64,000 nt of DNA from Pseudomonas benzenivorans (GTDB lineage: Bacteria; Pseudomonadota; Gammaproteobacteria; Pseudomonadales; Pseudomonadaceae). A program made the translations under genes and the position numbers. How positions within the stretch are numbered: the stretch's first letter is position 1; every line of letters begins with the position of its first letter. The DNA is taken from positions 3,472,001 to 3,536,000 of the forward strand of contig NZ_CP073346.1 of the NCBI RefSeq assembly GCF_024397895.1, given 5' to 3'. The notes under the pieces were generated by a model, which was given only the letters and a program-made list of their open reading frames with translations, ran no database searches and was not told the DNA's origin. Shown here in pieces: positions 55,481-64,000 of the stretch.

Positions 55481-56041
55481 ATGAGTGAAGAGCCGCTGTT
55501 CGAAGGCGAAGAACAACCCCACCTGCTGCTGGTCGATGACGATCCGACCTTCACCCGGGTGATGGCGCGGGCCATGAGCAATCGTGGCCTGCGGGTGAGC
55601 ACCGCAGGTTCCGCCGAGGAGGGCCTGGCCCTGGCCGAGCAGGACCTGCCGGACTATGCGGTGGTCGACCTGAAGATGGAAGGCGACTCCGGCCTGGTGC
55701 TGCTGCCCAAGTTGCTGGAACTGGACGCCGAGATGCGCGTGGTGATCCTCACCGGCTATTCGAGCATCGCCACCGCGGTGGAGGCGATCAAGCGCGGTGC
55801 TTGCAACTACCTGTGCAAACCCGCCGATGCCGACGACGTGCTGGCGGCGCTGCTGAGCCAGCACGCCGACCTGGACAGCCTGGTGCCGGACAACCCGATG
55901 TCGGTCGATCGCCTGCAGTGGGAGCACATCCAGCGGGTGCTGGCCGAGAACGAAGGCAACATCTCCGCCACCGCACGGGCCCTGGGCATGCACCGGCGCA
56001 CCCTGCAGCGTAAATTGCAGAAGCGTCCGGTACGGCGCTGA
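55481..56041 (+). CDS. roxR: Response regulator RoxR (RegA/PrrA family)
   Basis: A 186-residue regulator. The receiver domain has the acidic pair LLVDDDPTF and the phosphorylated Asp in AVVDLKMEGDSG (about residue 63); the Thr/Lys switch residues are in ILTGYSS and CKPADADD. A short Pro-poor linker leads to a Fis-type helix-turn-helix (NISATARALGMHRRTLQRKL) that binds DNA. It starts 23 nt after roxS in one operon. Confidence 0.95.
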   Translation: MSEEPLFEGEEQPHLLLVDDDPTFTRVMARAMSNRGLRVSTAGSAEEGLALAEQDLPDYAVVDLKMEGDSGLVLLPKLLELDAEMRVVILTGYSSIATAVEAIKRGACNYLCKPADADDVLAALLSQHADLDSLVPDNPMSVDRLQWEHIQRVLAENEGNISATARALGMHRRTLQRKLQKRPVRR

Positions 56042-56212
56042 AGTTCAGCTCGCCGGGCGCCAGTCGATGGCTGTCCGGGGTCGCGCCCCGGACCCGATGC
56101 GGCTGTGCGGAGCGCCGATGATTTCTGTGCGCTTGGCAACGATGATGGAGCGGATTCGGCGATCGGCTTGCTATCATTAGGCTCCTAAGTAACTGCCTGT
56201 CCTGGGGCTGTC

Positions 56213-57154
56213 ATGCTCGTCGCTATCCAGCAAACCCTCGTCATCACCGCGCCGGTGTTCTCCATGTTGTTTCTCGGCGTGGTGCTCAAGCGCCTGGGCT
56301 GGATCGACGCCGCGTTCATCAACACCGCCTCGGCCCTGGTGTTCCGCGGCACCATGCCGACCCTGCTGTTTCTCGGTATCATCAGGGCGGATCTGGGCAC
56401 CGCCCTGCAGCCGGCGCTGATCGGCTACTTCGTGCTGGCGACCCTGGCGACCTTCCTGCTGGCCTGGGGCTGGGCCATCCTGCGCTGTCCCGAGGCGGAT
56501 CGCGGCATCTACACCCAGGGCGCCTTTCGCGGCAACAACGGCATCGTCGGCCTGGCCCTGGCCACCAGCCTCTACGGCGACTACGGCCTGGCGGTGGGCA
56601 GCGTCCTGGCCGGGGTGGTGATCCTCAGCTACAACGTGCTCTCGGCCATCGTCCTGGCGATCTACAGCCCCAACGCCAAGGCCGATCCCCGGACCATCCT
56701 GCGCAGCATCGTGAGCAACCCGCTGATCATCGGTGTAGTCCTGGCCATCCCGGTCGCCTACTGGCAGCTGGCGCTGCCGGACTGGCTGCTGACCTCCGGC
56801 GGCTACTTCGCGCAGATGACCCTGCCCCTGGCGCTGATCTGCATCGGTGGCACCCTGTCCCTGGCGTCGCTGCGCGAGAGCAGCGGCATCGCCCTGAGTT
56901 CCAGCGCGATGAAGATGGTCTGGCTGCCGCTGTTGGCGACCCTGGGCGCCTGGCTGTGGGGCTTTCGCGGCGCCGACCTGGGCATCCTGTTCTTCTATTT
57001 CGCCAGCCCCACCGCCGCGGCCAGCTTCGTCATGGCGCGGGCGGCGGGTGGCAATCATCAGCTGGCGGCGGCGATCATCGTCATCACCACCCTGGCCGGG
57101 GTGCTGACCATCAACCTCGGCCTGCTGCTGTTGCAGTGGGGCGGCTGGGCCTAG
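56213..57154 (+). CDS. AEC family auxin-efflux-type transporter
   Basis: A 313-residue permease with about ten hydrophobic segments. The first, TLVITAPVFSMLFLGVVLKR, and the last, TLAGVLTINLGLLLLQW, with the conserved FRGTMPTLLFLGIIR and RGNNGIVGLALATSLYGD, mark the AEC family. Members move carboxylates such as malate or malonate; the substrate here is unknown. It stands alone, convergent with the CaCA exchanger. Confidence 0.87.
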   Translation: MLVAIQQTLVITAPVFSMLFLGVVLKRLGWIDAAFINTASALVFRGTMPTLLFLGIIRADLGTALQPALIGYFVLATLATFLLAWGWAILRCPEADRGIYTQGAFRGNNGIVGLALATSLYGDYGLAVGSVLAGVVILSYNVLSAIVLAIYSPNAKADPRTILRSIVSNPLIIGVVLAIPVAYWQLALPDWLLTSGGYFAQMTLPLALICIGGTLSLASLRESSGIALSSSAMKMVWLPLLATLGAWLWGFRGADLGILFFYFASPTAAASFVMARAAGGNHQLAAAIIVITTLAGVLTINLGLLLLQWGGWA

Positions 57155-57165
57155 GCTCGCGCTGT

Positions 57166-58254
57166 TCAGGCCGGGCGTTGGCGCTGCCAGGCGCGGGCGC
57201 CGATCACCAGCAGGGTCATCGCGGTCAGCGGCAGGGCGTAGCCGAGCATGGCGTCGGCGAAGGTCTCGGCAAAGGGGCGGTCACCGGCGCTCAGCACCAG
57301 GTACAGGGTGTAGGCCGCGTAATAGGCGACAAACAGCAGGCCTTCCCAGCGGTTGATGCGGTAGCCGGAGAAGAAGATTGGCAGGCATGCGATGGCCACC
57401 GCGATCATCACCGGGAAGTCGAACGCCAGGGCATTGGCCACCACCGGGATCGGCAGCGGCGACACCAGCGAGGCCAGGCCCAGCACGCAGAACAGGTTGA
57501 AGATGTTGCTGCCGACGATGTTGCCCACGGCGATGTCCCGCTCGCCCTTGAGGACCGCCATCACCGAGGTGGCCAGCTCCGGCAGCGAGGTGCCGACGGC
57601 CACCACGGTCAGGCCGATCACCAGTTCCGACAGGCCCAGGGCGCGGGCCAGCCCGACCGCCCCTTCGACCAGCAGGTTGGAGCCGCCGACCAGCAGCACC
57701 AATCCGCCGATCAGCAGGCTCAGGTCGATCAGCCAGGCGCGGGGTTTGGGCTGCTCATGCAGACCGTATTCCGCGGCGAATTCGTCGCCCTCGGCGGCCT
57801 TGTCGCGGCGGCTGCTGACGATCAGGAAGGCGGTGTAGGTCAGCACCCCGGCGAACAGCAGGGCGCCATCGAGTCGGCTCAGCTGGCCGTCCCAGGCCAG
57901 GGCGAAGGTCAGCAGGCTGGCGCCGATCATGATCGGCACGTCCAGGCGGATCAGCTGGCGCGATACCACCAGCGGGGCGATCAGCGCGGTCACGCCGAGG
58001 ATCAGCAAGACGTTGGCGATATTGCTGCCCAGCACGTTGCCGATGGCCAGGTCGCCGCTGCCGTTCACCGCGGCCTGCACGCTCACTGCGGTTTCCGGCG
58101 CGCTGGTGCCGAAGGCCACCACGGTCAGGCCGATGATCAGCGGCGGGATGCCGAATCGGGCCGCCAGCCGGGCGGCGCCGCGCACCAGCACCTCGGCGCC
58201 GACGACCAGCAGCGCCAGGCCAGCGATCAGGTAAACGAAGGTCATCGTCGTCAT
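57166..58254 (-). CDS. Calcium/sodium antiporter (CaCA family, YrbG-like)
   Basis: A 362-residue exchanger with about ten helices in two inverted halves. The alpha-repeats are GLTVVAFGTSAPETAVSVQA (first half) and GLTVVAVGTSLPELATSVMA (second half), each with the ion-binding Glu. The cytoplasmic loop between the halves is charged (RRDKAAEGDEFAAEYG). The ATG at 58254 (MTTMTFVYLIAGLAL) is chosen over an in-frame ATG at 58302. It should exchange Ca2+ for Na+ or H+ at the inner membrane. Confidence 0.9.
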   Translation of the reverse strand: MTTMTFVYLIAGLALLVVGAEVLVRGAARLAARFGIPPLIIGLTVVAFGTSAPETAVSVQAAVNGSGDLAIGNVLGSNIANVLLILGVTALIAPLVVSRQLIRLDVPIMIGASLLTFALAWDGQLSRLDGALLFAGVLTYTAFLIVSSRRDKAAEGDEFAAEYGLHEQPKPRAWLIDLSLLIGGLVLLVGGSNLLVEGAVGLARALGLSELVIGLTVVAVGTSLPELATSVMAVLKGERDIAVGNIVGSNIFNLFCVLGLASLVSPLPIPVVANALAFDFPVMIAVAIACLPIFFSGYRINRWEGLLFVAYYAAYTLYLVLSAGDRPFAETFADAMLGYALPLTAMTLLVIGARAWQRQRPA

Positions 58255-58355
58255 AGCGAAGGGCTCCAGAAAAGTGCGGCCAGTGTAGCCATCCGCACGC
58301 ATGGAACCAGAGGGGCGGGGCGGCTATTGGTAACCGCTTGTAAAGGCTGGCGGCT

Positions 58356-58727
58356 TCAGTCGGCCAGCTGCTGCACGCGCACCGGCACCACGCCGGCGCG
58401 CAGCATGTCGAGCTGCTCGGCGGCCTTCTTCGACAGGTCGATGATGCGGCCGCGGGCGTAGGGGCCGCGGTCGTTGATGCGCACCACCACGCTCCTGTCG
58501 TTGCGCAGGTTGGTCACCTGCACCCGGCTGCCGAACGGCAGGCTGCGGTGTGCGGCCGTCAGCGCATGCTGGTCGAAGCGCTCGCCGCTGGCGGTCTTCT
58601 TGCCATGGTGGCGGGCGCCGTAATAGGAGGCGCGCCCCTCGGCGCTGTAGCCGTCGTCGGCCAGGCGTTGGCCGGCGCAGCCGGCCAGCAGGGCGAACAG
58701 CGCCAAAAGCAGAGTGAAACGATGCAT
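58356..58727 (-). CDS. RlpA-like double-psi beta-barrel lipoprotein
   Basis: A 123-residue lipoprotein. The signal [17 protein letters not shown] ends in the lipobox LAGC, so Cys17 is lipidated. The mature part is an RlpA double-psi barrel with [19 protein letters not shown] and [16 protein letters not shown] (the catalytic or sugar-binding Asp-Arg-Gly-Pro). The C-terminal SPOR domain of full RlpA is absent. It probably cuts or binds naked glycan strands at the septum. The equivalent gene sits beside gatB in P. aeruginosa. Confidence 0.92.
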   Translation of the reverse strand: MHRFTLLLALFALLAGCAGQRLADDGYSAEGRASYYGARHHGKKTASGERFDQHALTAAHRSLPFGSRVQVTNLRNDRSVVVRINDRGPYARGRIIDLSKKAAEQLDMLRAGVVPVRVQQLAD

Positions 58728-58821
58728 AGGTTGTCTCTCCGGATGGATAAACGCCGGGGCAAGCCCCGGCGTCGCATGGTGCGGACATCCCTGTTGTGCT
58801 ACTTGGGCCGTGCGGCCCGGC

Positions 58822-60267
58822 TCAGCCTTCGAGCTTCTTCTTCAGCAGTTGGTTCACCTGGCCAGGGTTGGCCTTGCCCTTGGAGGCCTTCATCGCCTGG
58901 CCGACGAAGAAACCGAACATCTTGCCGCGCTTGGCTTCGTCGCTGGCGCGGTACTGCTCGACCTGCTCGGCATTTGCCGCCAGGACCTCGTCGAGCATGG
59001 TCTCGATGGCGCCGCTGTCGGTGACCTGCTTGAGGCCCTTGGCCTCGATGATCTGGTCGGCCGAGCCTTCGCCATTCGCCATGGCCTCGAACACCATCTT
59101 GGCGATCTTGCCGCTGATGGTGTTGTCCTTGATGCGCAGGATCATGCCGCCCAGCTGCGCGGCGGACACCGGCGACTGGTCGATCTCCAGGCCCTCCTTG
59201 TTGAGCAGGCTGGACAGCTCGCCCATCACCCAGTTGGCTGCCAGCTTGGCGTCGCCGCAGCTCTGCTGGACCTGCTCGAAGTAGTCGGCCAGCTCGCGGC
59301 TGGCGGCCAGCACGCTGGCGTCATAGGCCGACAGGCCGAACTCCCGTTCGAAGCGCTCGCGCTTCTGCACCGGCAGCTCCGGCAGGCCGGCGCGGATTTC
59401 TTCGAGGAAGCTCGGCTCGATCACCACCGGCAACAGGTCGGGGCAGGGGAAGTAACGGTAGTCGTTGGCTTCCTCCTTGCTGCGCATGGAGCGTGTCTCG
59501 TCCTTGTTCGGGTCGTACAGGCGGGTTTCCTGGACCACCTTGCCGCCGTCCTCGATCAGCTCGATCTGCCGCTGCACCTCGTGGTTGATCGCCTTCTCGA
59601 TGAAGCGGAAGGAGTTGACGTTCTTGATCTCGGCGCGGGTGCCGAACTCGGTCTGGCCCTTGGGCCGTACCGAGACGTTGCAGTCGCAGCGCAGCGAGCC
59701 CTCGGCCATGTTGCCGTCGCAGATGCCCAGGTAGCGCACCAGGGCATGGATCGCCTTGACGTAGGCCACCGCTTCCTTGGCGCTGCGGATGTCCGGCTCG
59801 GAGACGATCTCCAGCAGCGGCGTGCCGGCGCGGTTGAGGTCGATGCCACTCATGCCGTGGAAGTCTTCGTGCAGGCTCTTGCCGGCGTCCTCTTCCAGGT
59901 GGGCGCGGGTGATGCCGATGCGCCTGACCGTGCCGTCTTCCAGGGTGATGTCCAGATGGCCCTTGCCGACGATGGGGTCATCCATCTGGCTGGTCTGGTA
60001 GCCCTTGGGCAGGTCCGGGTAGAAGTAGTTCTTGCGCGCGAAGACGTTCCTCGGCGCGATCTCGGCGTCGATCGCCAGGCCGAACTTGCAGGCCATGCGC
60101 ACGGCTTCGGCGTTGAGCACCGGCAGGGTGCCGGGCATGCCGAGGTCGACCAGGCTGGCCTGGGTGTTGGGTTCGGCGCCGAAGCCGGTGGCGCTGGCGG
60201 AAAAGATCTTCGATTGGGTGCTGAGCTGTGCGTGGATTTCCAGCCCGATCACGGTTTCCCATTGCAT
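58822..60267 (-). CDS. gatB: Asp-tRNA(Asn)/Glu-tRNA(Gln) amidotransferase subunit B
   Basis: A 481-residue subunit that binds tRNA and amidates it with ammonia from GatA. Motifs are [20 protein letters not shown] at the start, [14 protein letters not shown], and the C-terminal GatB/YqeY domain [15 protein letters not shown]. In Pseudomonas there is no AsnRS, so GatCAB makes Asn-tRNA. It is the last gene of gatCAB, 12 nt after gatA. Confidence 0.97.
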   Translation of the reverse strand: MQWETVIGLEIHAQLSTQSKIFSASATGFGAEPNTQASLVDLGMPGTLPVLNAEAVRMACKFGLAIDAEIAPRNVFARKNYFYPDLPKGYQTSQMDDPIVGKGHLDITLEDGTVRRIGITRAHLEEDAGKSLHEDFHGMSGIDLNRAGTPLLEIVSEPDIRSAKEAVAYVKAIHALVRYLGICDGNMAEGSLRCDCNVSVRPKGQTEFGTRAEIKNVNSFRFIEKAINHEVQRQIELIEDGGKVVQETRLYDPNKDETRSMRSKEEANDYRYFPCPDLLPVVIEPSFLEEIRAGLPELPVQKRERFEREFGLSAYDASVLAASRELADYFEQVQQSCGDAKLAANWVMGELSSLLNKEGLEIDQSPVSAAQLGGMILRIKDNTISGKIAKMVFEAMANGEGSADQIIEAKGLKQVTDSGAIETMLDEVLAANAEQVEQYRASDEAKRGKMFGFFVGQAMKASKGKANPGQVNQLLKKKLEG

Positions 60268-60279
60268 CGTTCGTGTTCC

Positions 60280-61731
60280 TCAGAATCCGGCTGGCGCGCG
60301 GGTGTGCCAATCAGTGACTTGTTGATACTGGTGCGCCACGCCCAGCAGGCGGCCTTCCTGGAAGTACGGGGCGAGCAGCTGCACGCCCACCGGCAGACCG
60401 TCGACGAAGCCGGCGGGCATCGACAGGCCGGGGATGCCGGCCAGGTTGGCGGTGATGGTGTAGATGTCTTCCAGATACTGGGCGACCGGGTCGTTGTTCT
60501 TCTCGCCGAGCTTCCAGGCCGGGTTCGGCGTGGTCGGGCCGAGGATCAGGTCGACCTCGTCGAAGGCGTTGAGGAAGTCGTTCTTGATCAGCCGGCGAAT
60601 CTTCTGCGCCTTGAGGTAGTAGGCGTCGTAGTAGCCGGCCGACAGGGCGTAGGTGCCGACCATGATGCGGCGCTTCACTTCCGCGCCGAAGCCCTCGCCG
60701 CGCGAGCGCTTGTAAAGGTCTTCGAGGTTGACCGGGTTCTCGCAGCGGTAGCCGAAGCGCACACCGTCGAAACGCGACAGGTTGGAGCTGGCTTCCGCGG
60801 GGGCGATCACGTAGTAGGCGGGGATCGCGTGCTGCATGTTCGGCAGGCTGATCTCCTTGACGCTGGCGCCGAGCTTCTTCAGCTCCTCGACCACCGCCAT
60901 GACTTTCTCGGCGATGCGCCCATCCAGGCCGGCGCCGAAGTATTCCTTGGGCAGGCCGATGCGCAGGCCGGCCAGCGGCTGGTTGAGGGCTGCCAGGTAG
61001 TCGTCTACCGGCTGGTCGACGCAGGTGCTGTCCTTGGGGTCGAAACCGGCCATGGCCTGCAGCATCAGCGCGCAGTCCTCGGCGGTGCGCGCCAGCGGGC
61101 CGCCCTGATCGAGGCTGGAGGCGTAGGCGATCATGCCCCAACGCGAGACCCGACCATAGGTCGGCTTGAGGCCGGTGAGGTTGGTCAGCGCGGCCGGCTG
61201 GCGGATCGAGCCGCCGGTGTCGGTGCCGGTGGCGGCCGGCAGCAGGCGGGCGGCCACGGCCGCGGCCGAGCCGCCGGAGGAGCCGCCGGGCACGTGCTCG
61301 AGGTTCCAGGGGTTCTTCACTGCGCCGTAGTGGCTGGACTCGTTGGCCGAGCCCATGGCGAACTCGTCCATGTTCAGCTTGCCCAGGGTCACGGCGCCGG
61401 CGCTGGCGAGCTTGTCCACCACGGTGGCGTCATAGGGCGCCTTGAACCCGCTGAGGATCTTCGAGCCGCAGCTGGTCAGCACATTCTTGGTGCAGAACAG
61501 GTCCTTGTGGCCGATCGGCGCGCCGAGCAGGGCGCCGCTTTCGCCATTGGCGCGGCGTGCGTCGGCGGCCTTGGCCTGGGCCAGGGCCAGCTCCTCGGTG
61601 ACGCTGATGAAGCTGTTGAGCTGCGGGTCGAGTCGCTGAATACGCGCCAGCAGGTCGCGGGTCAGTTCTTCGGCGGAGAATTGCTTGTCGGCGAGTCCGC
61701 GGGCGATCTCGGCCAGGGTCAGTTGATGCAT
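60280..61731 (-). CDS. gatA: Asp-tRNA(Asn)/Glu-tRNA(Gln) amidotransferase subunit A
   Basis: A 483-residue amidase-signature enzyme that releases ammonia from glutamine. The catalytic Ser-cisSer-Lys triad lies in [19 protein letters not shown] (Lys) and [17 protein letters not shown] (Ser residues). The start [17 protein letters not shown] at 61731 is the usual one in Pseudomonas; an ATG at 61743 would add MSQA and cannot be excluded. It lies between gatC and gatB with short gaps. Confidence 0.97.
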   Translation of the reverse strand: MHQLTLAEIARGLADKQFSAEELTRDLLARIQRLDPQLNSFISVTEELALAQAKAADARRANGESGALLGAPIGHKDLFCTKNVLTSCGSKILSGFKAPYDATVVDKLASAGAVTLGKLNMDEFAMGSANESSHYGAVKNPWNLEHVPGGSSGGSAAAVAARLLPAATGTDTGGSIRQPAALTNLTGLKPTYGRVSRWGMIAYASSLDQGGPLARTAEDCALMLQAMAGFDPKDSTCVDQPVDDYLAALNQPLAGLRIGLPKEYFGAGLDGRIAEKVMAVVEELKKLGASVKEISLPNMQHAIPAYYVIAPAEASSNLSRFDGVRFGYRCENPVNLEDLYKRSRGEGFGAEVKRRIMVGTYALSAGYYDAYYLKAQKIRRLIKNDFLNAFDEVDLILGPTTPNPAWKLGEKNNDPVAQYLEDIYTITANLAGIPGLSMPAGFVDGLPVGVQLLAPYFQEGRLLGVAHQYQQVTDWHTRAPAGF

Positions 61732-61747
61732 GGCTTGGCTCATTCCG

Positions 61748-62035
61748 TTACTCGATGACTTTGGGGACCAGGTACAGGCCGTTTTCCACGGCCGGGGCGA
61801 TGGCCTGGTAGGCGTCGCGCTGGTTTTCTTCGCGCACCTGGTCGGCGCGCAGGCGCTGGGTGGCTTCCAGCGGGTGGGCCAGGGGCTCGATGCCGGTGGT
61901 GTCCACCGCCTGCATCTGATCGACCAGACCGAGGATGCTGTTGAGGGTCTCGGTGGTGCGCGGAATATCGTCTTCACTCAGGCCCAGGCGGGCCAGGTGG
62001 GCGATTTTTTCCACGTCGGAGCGTTCAAGCGCCAT
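61748..62035 (-). CDS. gatC: Asp-tRNA(Asn)/Glu-tRNA(Gln) amidotransferase subunit C
   Basis: A 95-residue subunit starting [20 protein letters not shown], with [16 protein letters not shown] and the PLAHPLE element that wraps GatA and holds it to GatB. It is the first gene of gatCAB, which is divergent from mreB across 228 nt that should contain both promoters but no other gene that I see. Confidence 0.96.
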   Translation of the reverse strand: MALERSDVEKIAHLARLGLSEDDIPRTTETLNSILGLVDQMQAVDTTGIEPLAHPLEATQRLRADQVREENQRDAYQAIAPAVENGLYLVPKVIE

Positions 62036-62251
62036 TGGGGTTCTCCAATACGAGGGCAGCCAGTGGAAATGTGATCGGGTCGCCGTGCAGGTGAAATCCT
62101 GCAGGGAACGGATGCCGTGAGCTGGCGGTCAAAGGCCGCGATGATGGGCTCTGGAGCCCGGAAAAACAGGCAATCTAACATATTGGCGCCTTGCTCAAAA
62201 TCCCTGTCGTTGTTAGAGTTTGCCGCACTTTTTTACCCACGCGTTGCCTAG

Positions 62252-63301
<1,050 letters not shown>

Positions 63302-63321
63302 CGCGCCTGCCCCAAGTCTCG

Positions 63322-63358
63322 AGCTGCAAGCCGGGTACCCGCCCGCTTGCAGCTTTTT
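63322..63358 (+). terminator. Rho-independent terminator between mreB and mreC
   Basis: AGCTGCAAGC (63322-63331) pairs with GCTTGCAGCT (63345-63354), followed by TTTT. The loop itself contains the palindrome CGGGTACCCG. It would lower mreCD expression compared with mreB. Confidence 0.88.
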
Positions 63359-63388
63359 ATTGTCGCCTGACGTCTTGAGGAGCCGCCC

Positions 63389-64000
63389 ATCAAACCGCTA
63401 TTCACCAAAGGACCTTCGCTCGGTGTGCGCCTGCTGGTGCTGGCCGTGCTGTCGGCCGCGCTGATGGTGGTGGATGCGCGCTTCACCGTGTTGCAGCCGG
63501 TGCGCGGCCAGCTCGGCGTGATAGTCGAGCCGGTGTACTGGTTGGGCCGACTGCCCGTGACCCTCTGGGAGAGTACGACCGAGGAGTTGAGTTCGCGCAG
63601 CGAGCTGGCGGCCGAGAACGAGAAGCTCAAGGCCGAGCAGCTGATGATGCAGCGTCGTCTGCAGAAGCTCGCCACCCTGACCGAACAGAACGTGCGCCTG
63701 CGCGAGCTGCTCAACTCCGCGGCGCTGGTCGATGACGAAGTGCTCGCCACCGAACTGATCGGTATCGACCCCAACCCCTTCACCCACCGCATCCTGATCG
63801 ACAAGGGCGAAAAGGACGGCGTGCTGCTCGGCCAGCCGGTGCTCGACGCGCGCGGGTTGATGGGCCAGGTGGTCGAGGTCATGCCCTATACCTCGCGGGT
63901 ACTGCTGCTCACCGACACCACCCACAGCATTCCGGTACAGGTCAACCGCAACGGCCTGCGCGCCATCGCCAGCGGCACCGGCAATCCGGAGCGCCTGGAG
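63389..64000 (+). CDS. mreC: Rod shape-determining protein MreC (partial, atypical start)
   Basis: The first 204 codons of MreC; the gene runs off the right edge. The sequence KPLFTKGPSLGVRLLVLAV opens with a short cytoplasmic tail and one membrane helix. A coiled coil (SELAAENEKLKAEQLMMQRR) and the first beta-domain (LIGIDPNPFTHRILIDKG) follow. There is no ATG, GTG or TTG in frame between the upstream stop (TGA 63368-63370) and this conserved start. A strong GAGGAG (63377-63382) stands 6 nt before AUC (63389-63391), so AUC is the likely initiator. The first standard start is GTG at 63425, which would drop 12 conserved residues and has only a distant Shine-Dalgarno. Confidence 0.88.
   Translation, partial: MKPLFTKGPSLGVRLLVLAVLSAALMVVDARFTVLQPVRGQLGVIVEPVYWLGRLPVTLWESTTEELSSRSELAAENEKLKAEQLMMQRRLQKLATLTEQNVRLRELLNSAALVDDEVLATELIGIDPNPFTHRILIDKGEKDGVLLGQPVLDARGLMGQVVEVMPYTSRVLLLTDTTHSIPVQVNRNGLRAIASGTGNPERLE

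Noticed and set aside
58714-61758. 1014-codon plus-strand reading frame opposite gatB and gatA
   Set aside because: It crosses two well-conserved genes on the other strand and has no domain features; a high-GC antisense artefact.

Overview
The window is a GC-rich stretch of a gammaproteobacterial chromosome, almost certainly Pseudomonas. The proteins and their order (rluD-pgeF-clpB, tRNA-Asn/Pro/Lys, ndh, yacG-coaE-pilD-pilC-pilB-pilA, nadC, ampDE, chemoreceptor, speC, piuA, dpp, roxSR, gatCAB, mreBC) follow the P. aeruginosa order as I remember it. There are no rRNA genes, CRISPR arrays, prophage or transposase genes.

Layout. Positions 1-3.5 kb: end of rluD, pgeF, and clpB behind a sigma-32-like promoter. 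3.6-6.4 kb: a DUF1631 protein and a small PilZ protein in one minus-strand unit. 6.5-6.85 kb: three tRNA genes behind one strong promoter. 6.9-12.1 kb: a periplasmic binding protein, NDH-2, small conserved proteins (DUF3094, MOSC, DUF1780), an orphan CbiM-like membrane protein, yacG and coaE. 12.3-19.9 kb: the type IV pilus locus. 20-27.4 kb: nadC, a second DUF1631 protein, ampDE and a chemoreceptor with a FliA-like promoter. 27.5-35.1 kb: a TatD-family hydrolase and the fructose PTS (cra, fruBKA) with a Cra operator. 35.2-38.4 kb: prfC and speC. 38.5-43.2 kb: a Fur-type promoter, a PiuA-like TonB receptor and a PepSY flavoreductase. 43.3-45.7 kb: 5-oxoprolinase genes pxpABC. 45.7-53.1 kb: a dipeptide ABC transporter with two tandem binding proteins. 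53.3-58.7 kb: SIMPL protein, RoxSR redox two-component system, an AEC permease, a CaCA exchanger and an RlpA-like lipoprotein. 58.8-64 kb: gatCAB, mreB and the start of mreC.

The most unusual part is 16.3-19.9 kb. A full-length type IV pilin gene is expected next to pilBCD. Instead, pilA encodes only a 61-residue prepilin (the N-terminal helix). It is followed 21 nt later by a separate gene with its own ribosome binding site. That gene encodes a Sec-exported, six-cysteine, beta-type protein that could supply the missing globular domain. This resembles the split PilA-N/PilA-C (or short pilin plus Spc) arrangement of Geobacter, here under a sigma-54 promoter with tandem TGTC sites typical of PilR. 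A terminator closes the pair. A three-gene ABC cassette (permease, membrane-anchored periplasmic protein, ATPase) of unknown role then fills the space before nadC.

Other points of interest: mreC has no standard start codon at its conserved N-terminus, but an ideal Shine-Dalgarno stands before AUC; Cra carries a 15-bp tandem repeat; two DUF1631 paralogues occur in one window, one paired with PilZ; and an isolated terminator-like hairpin lies between prfC and speC.
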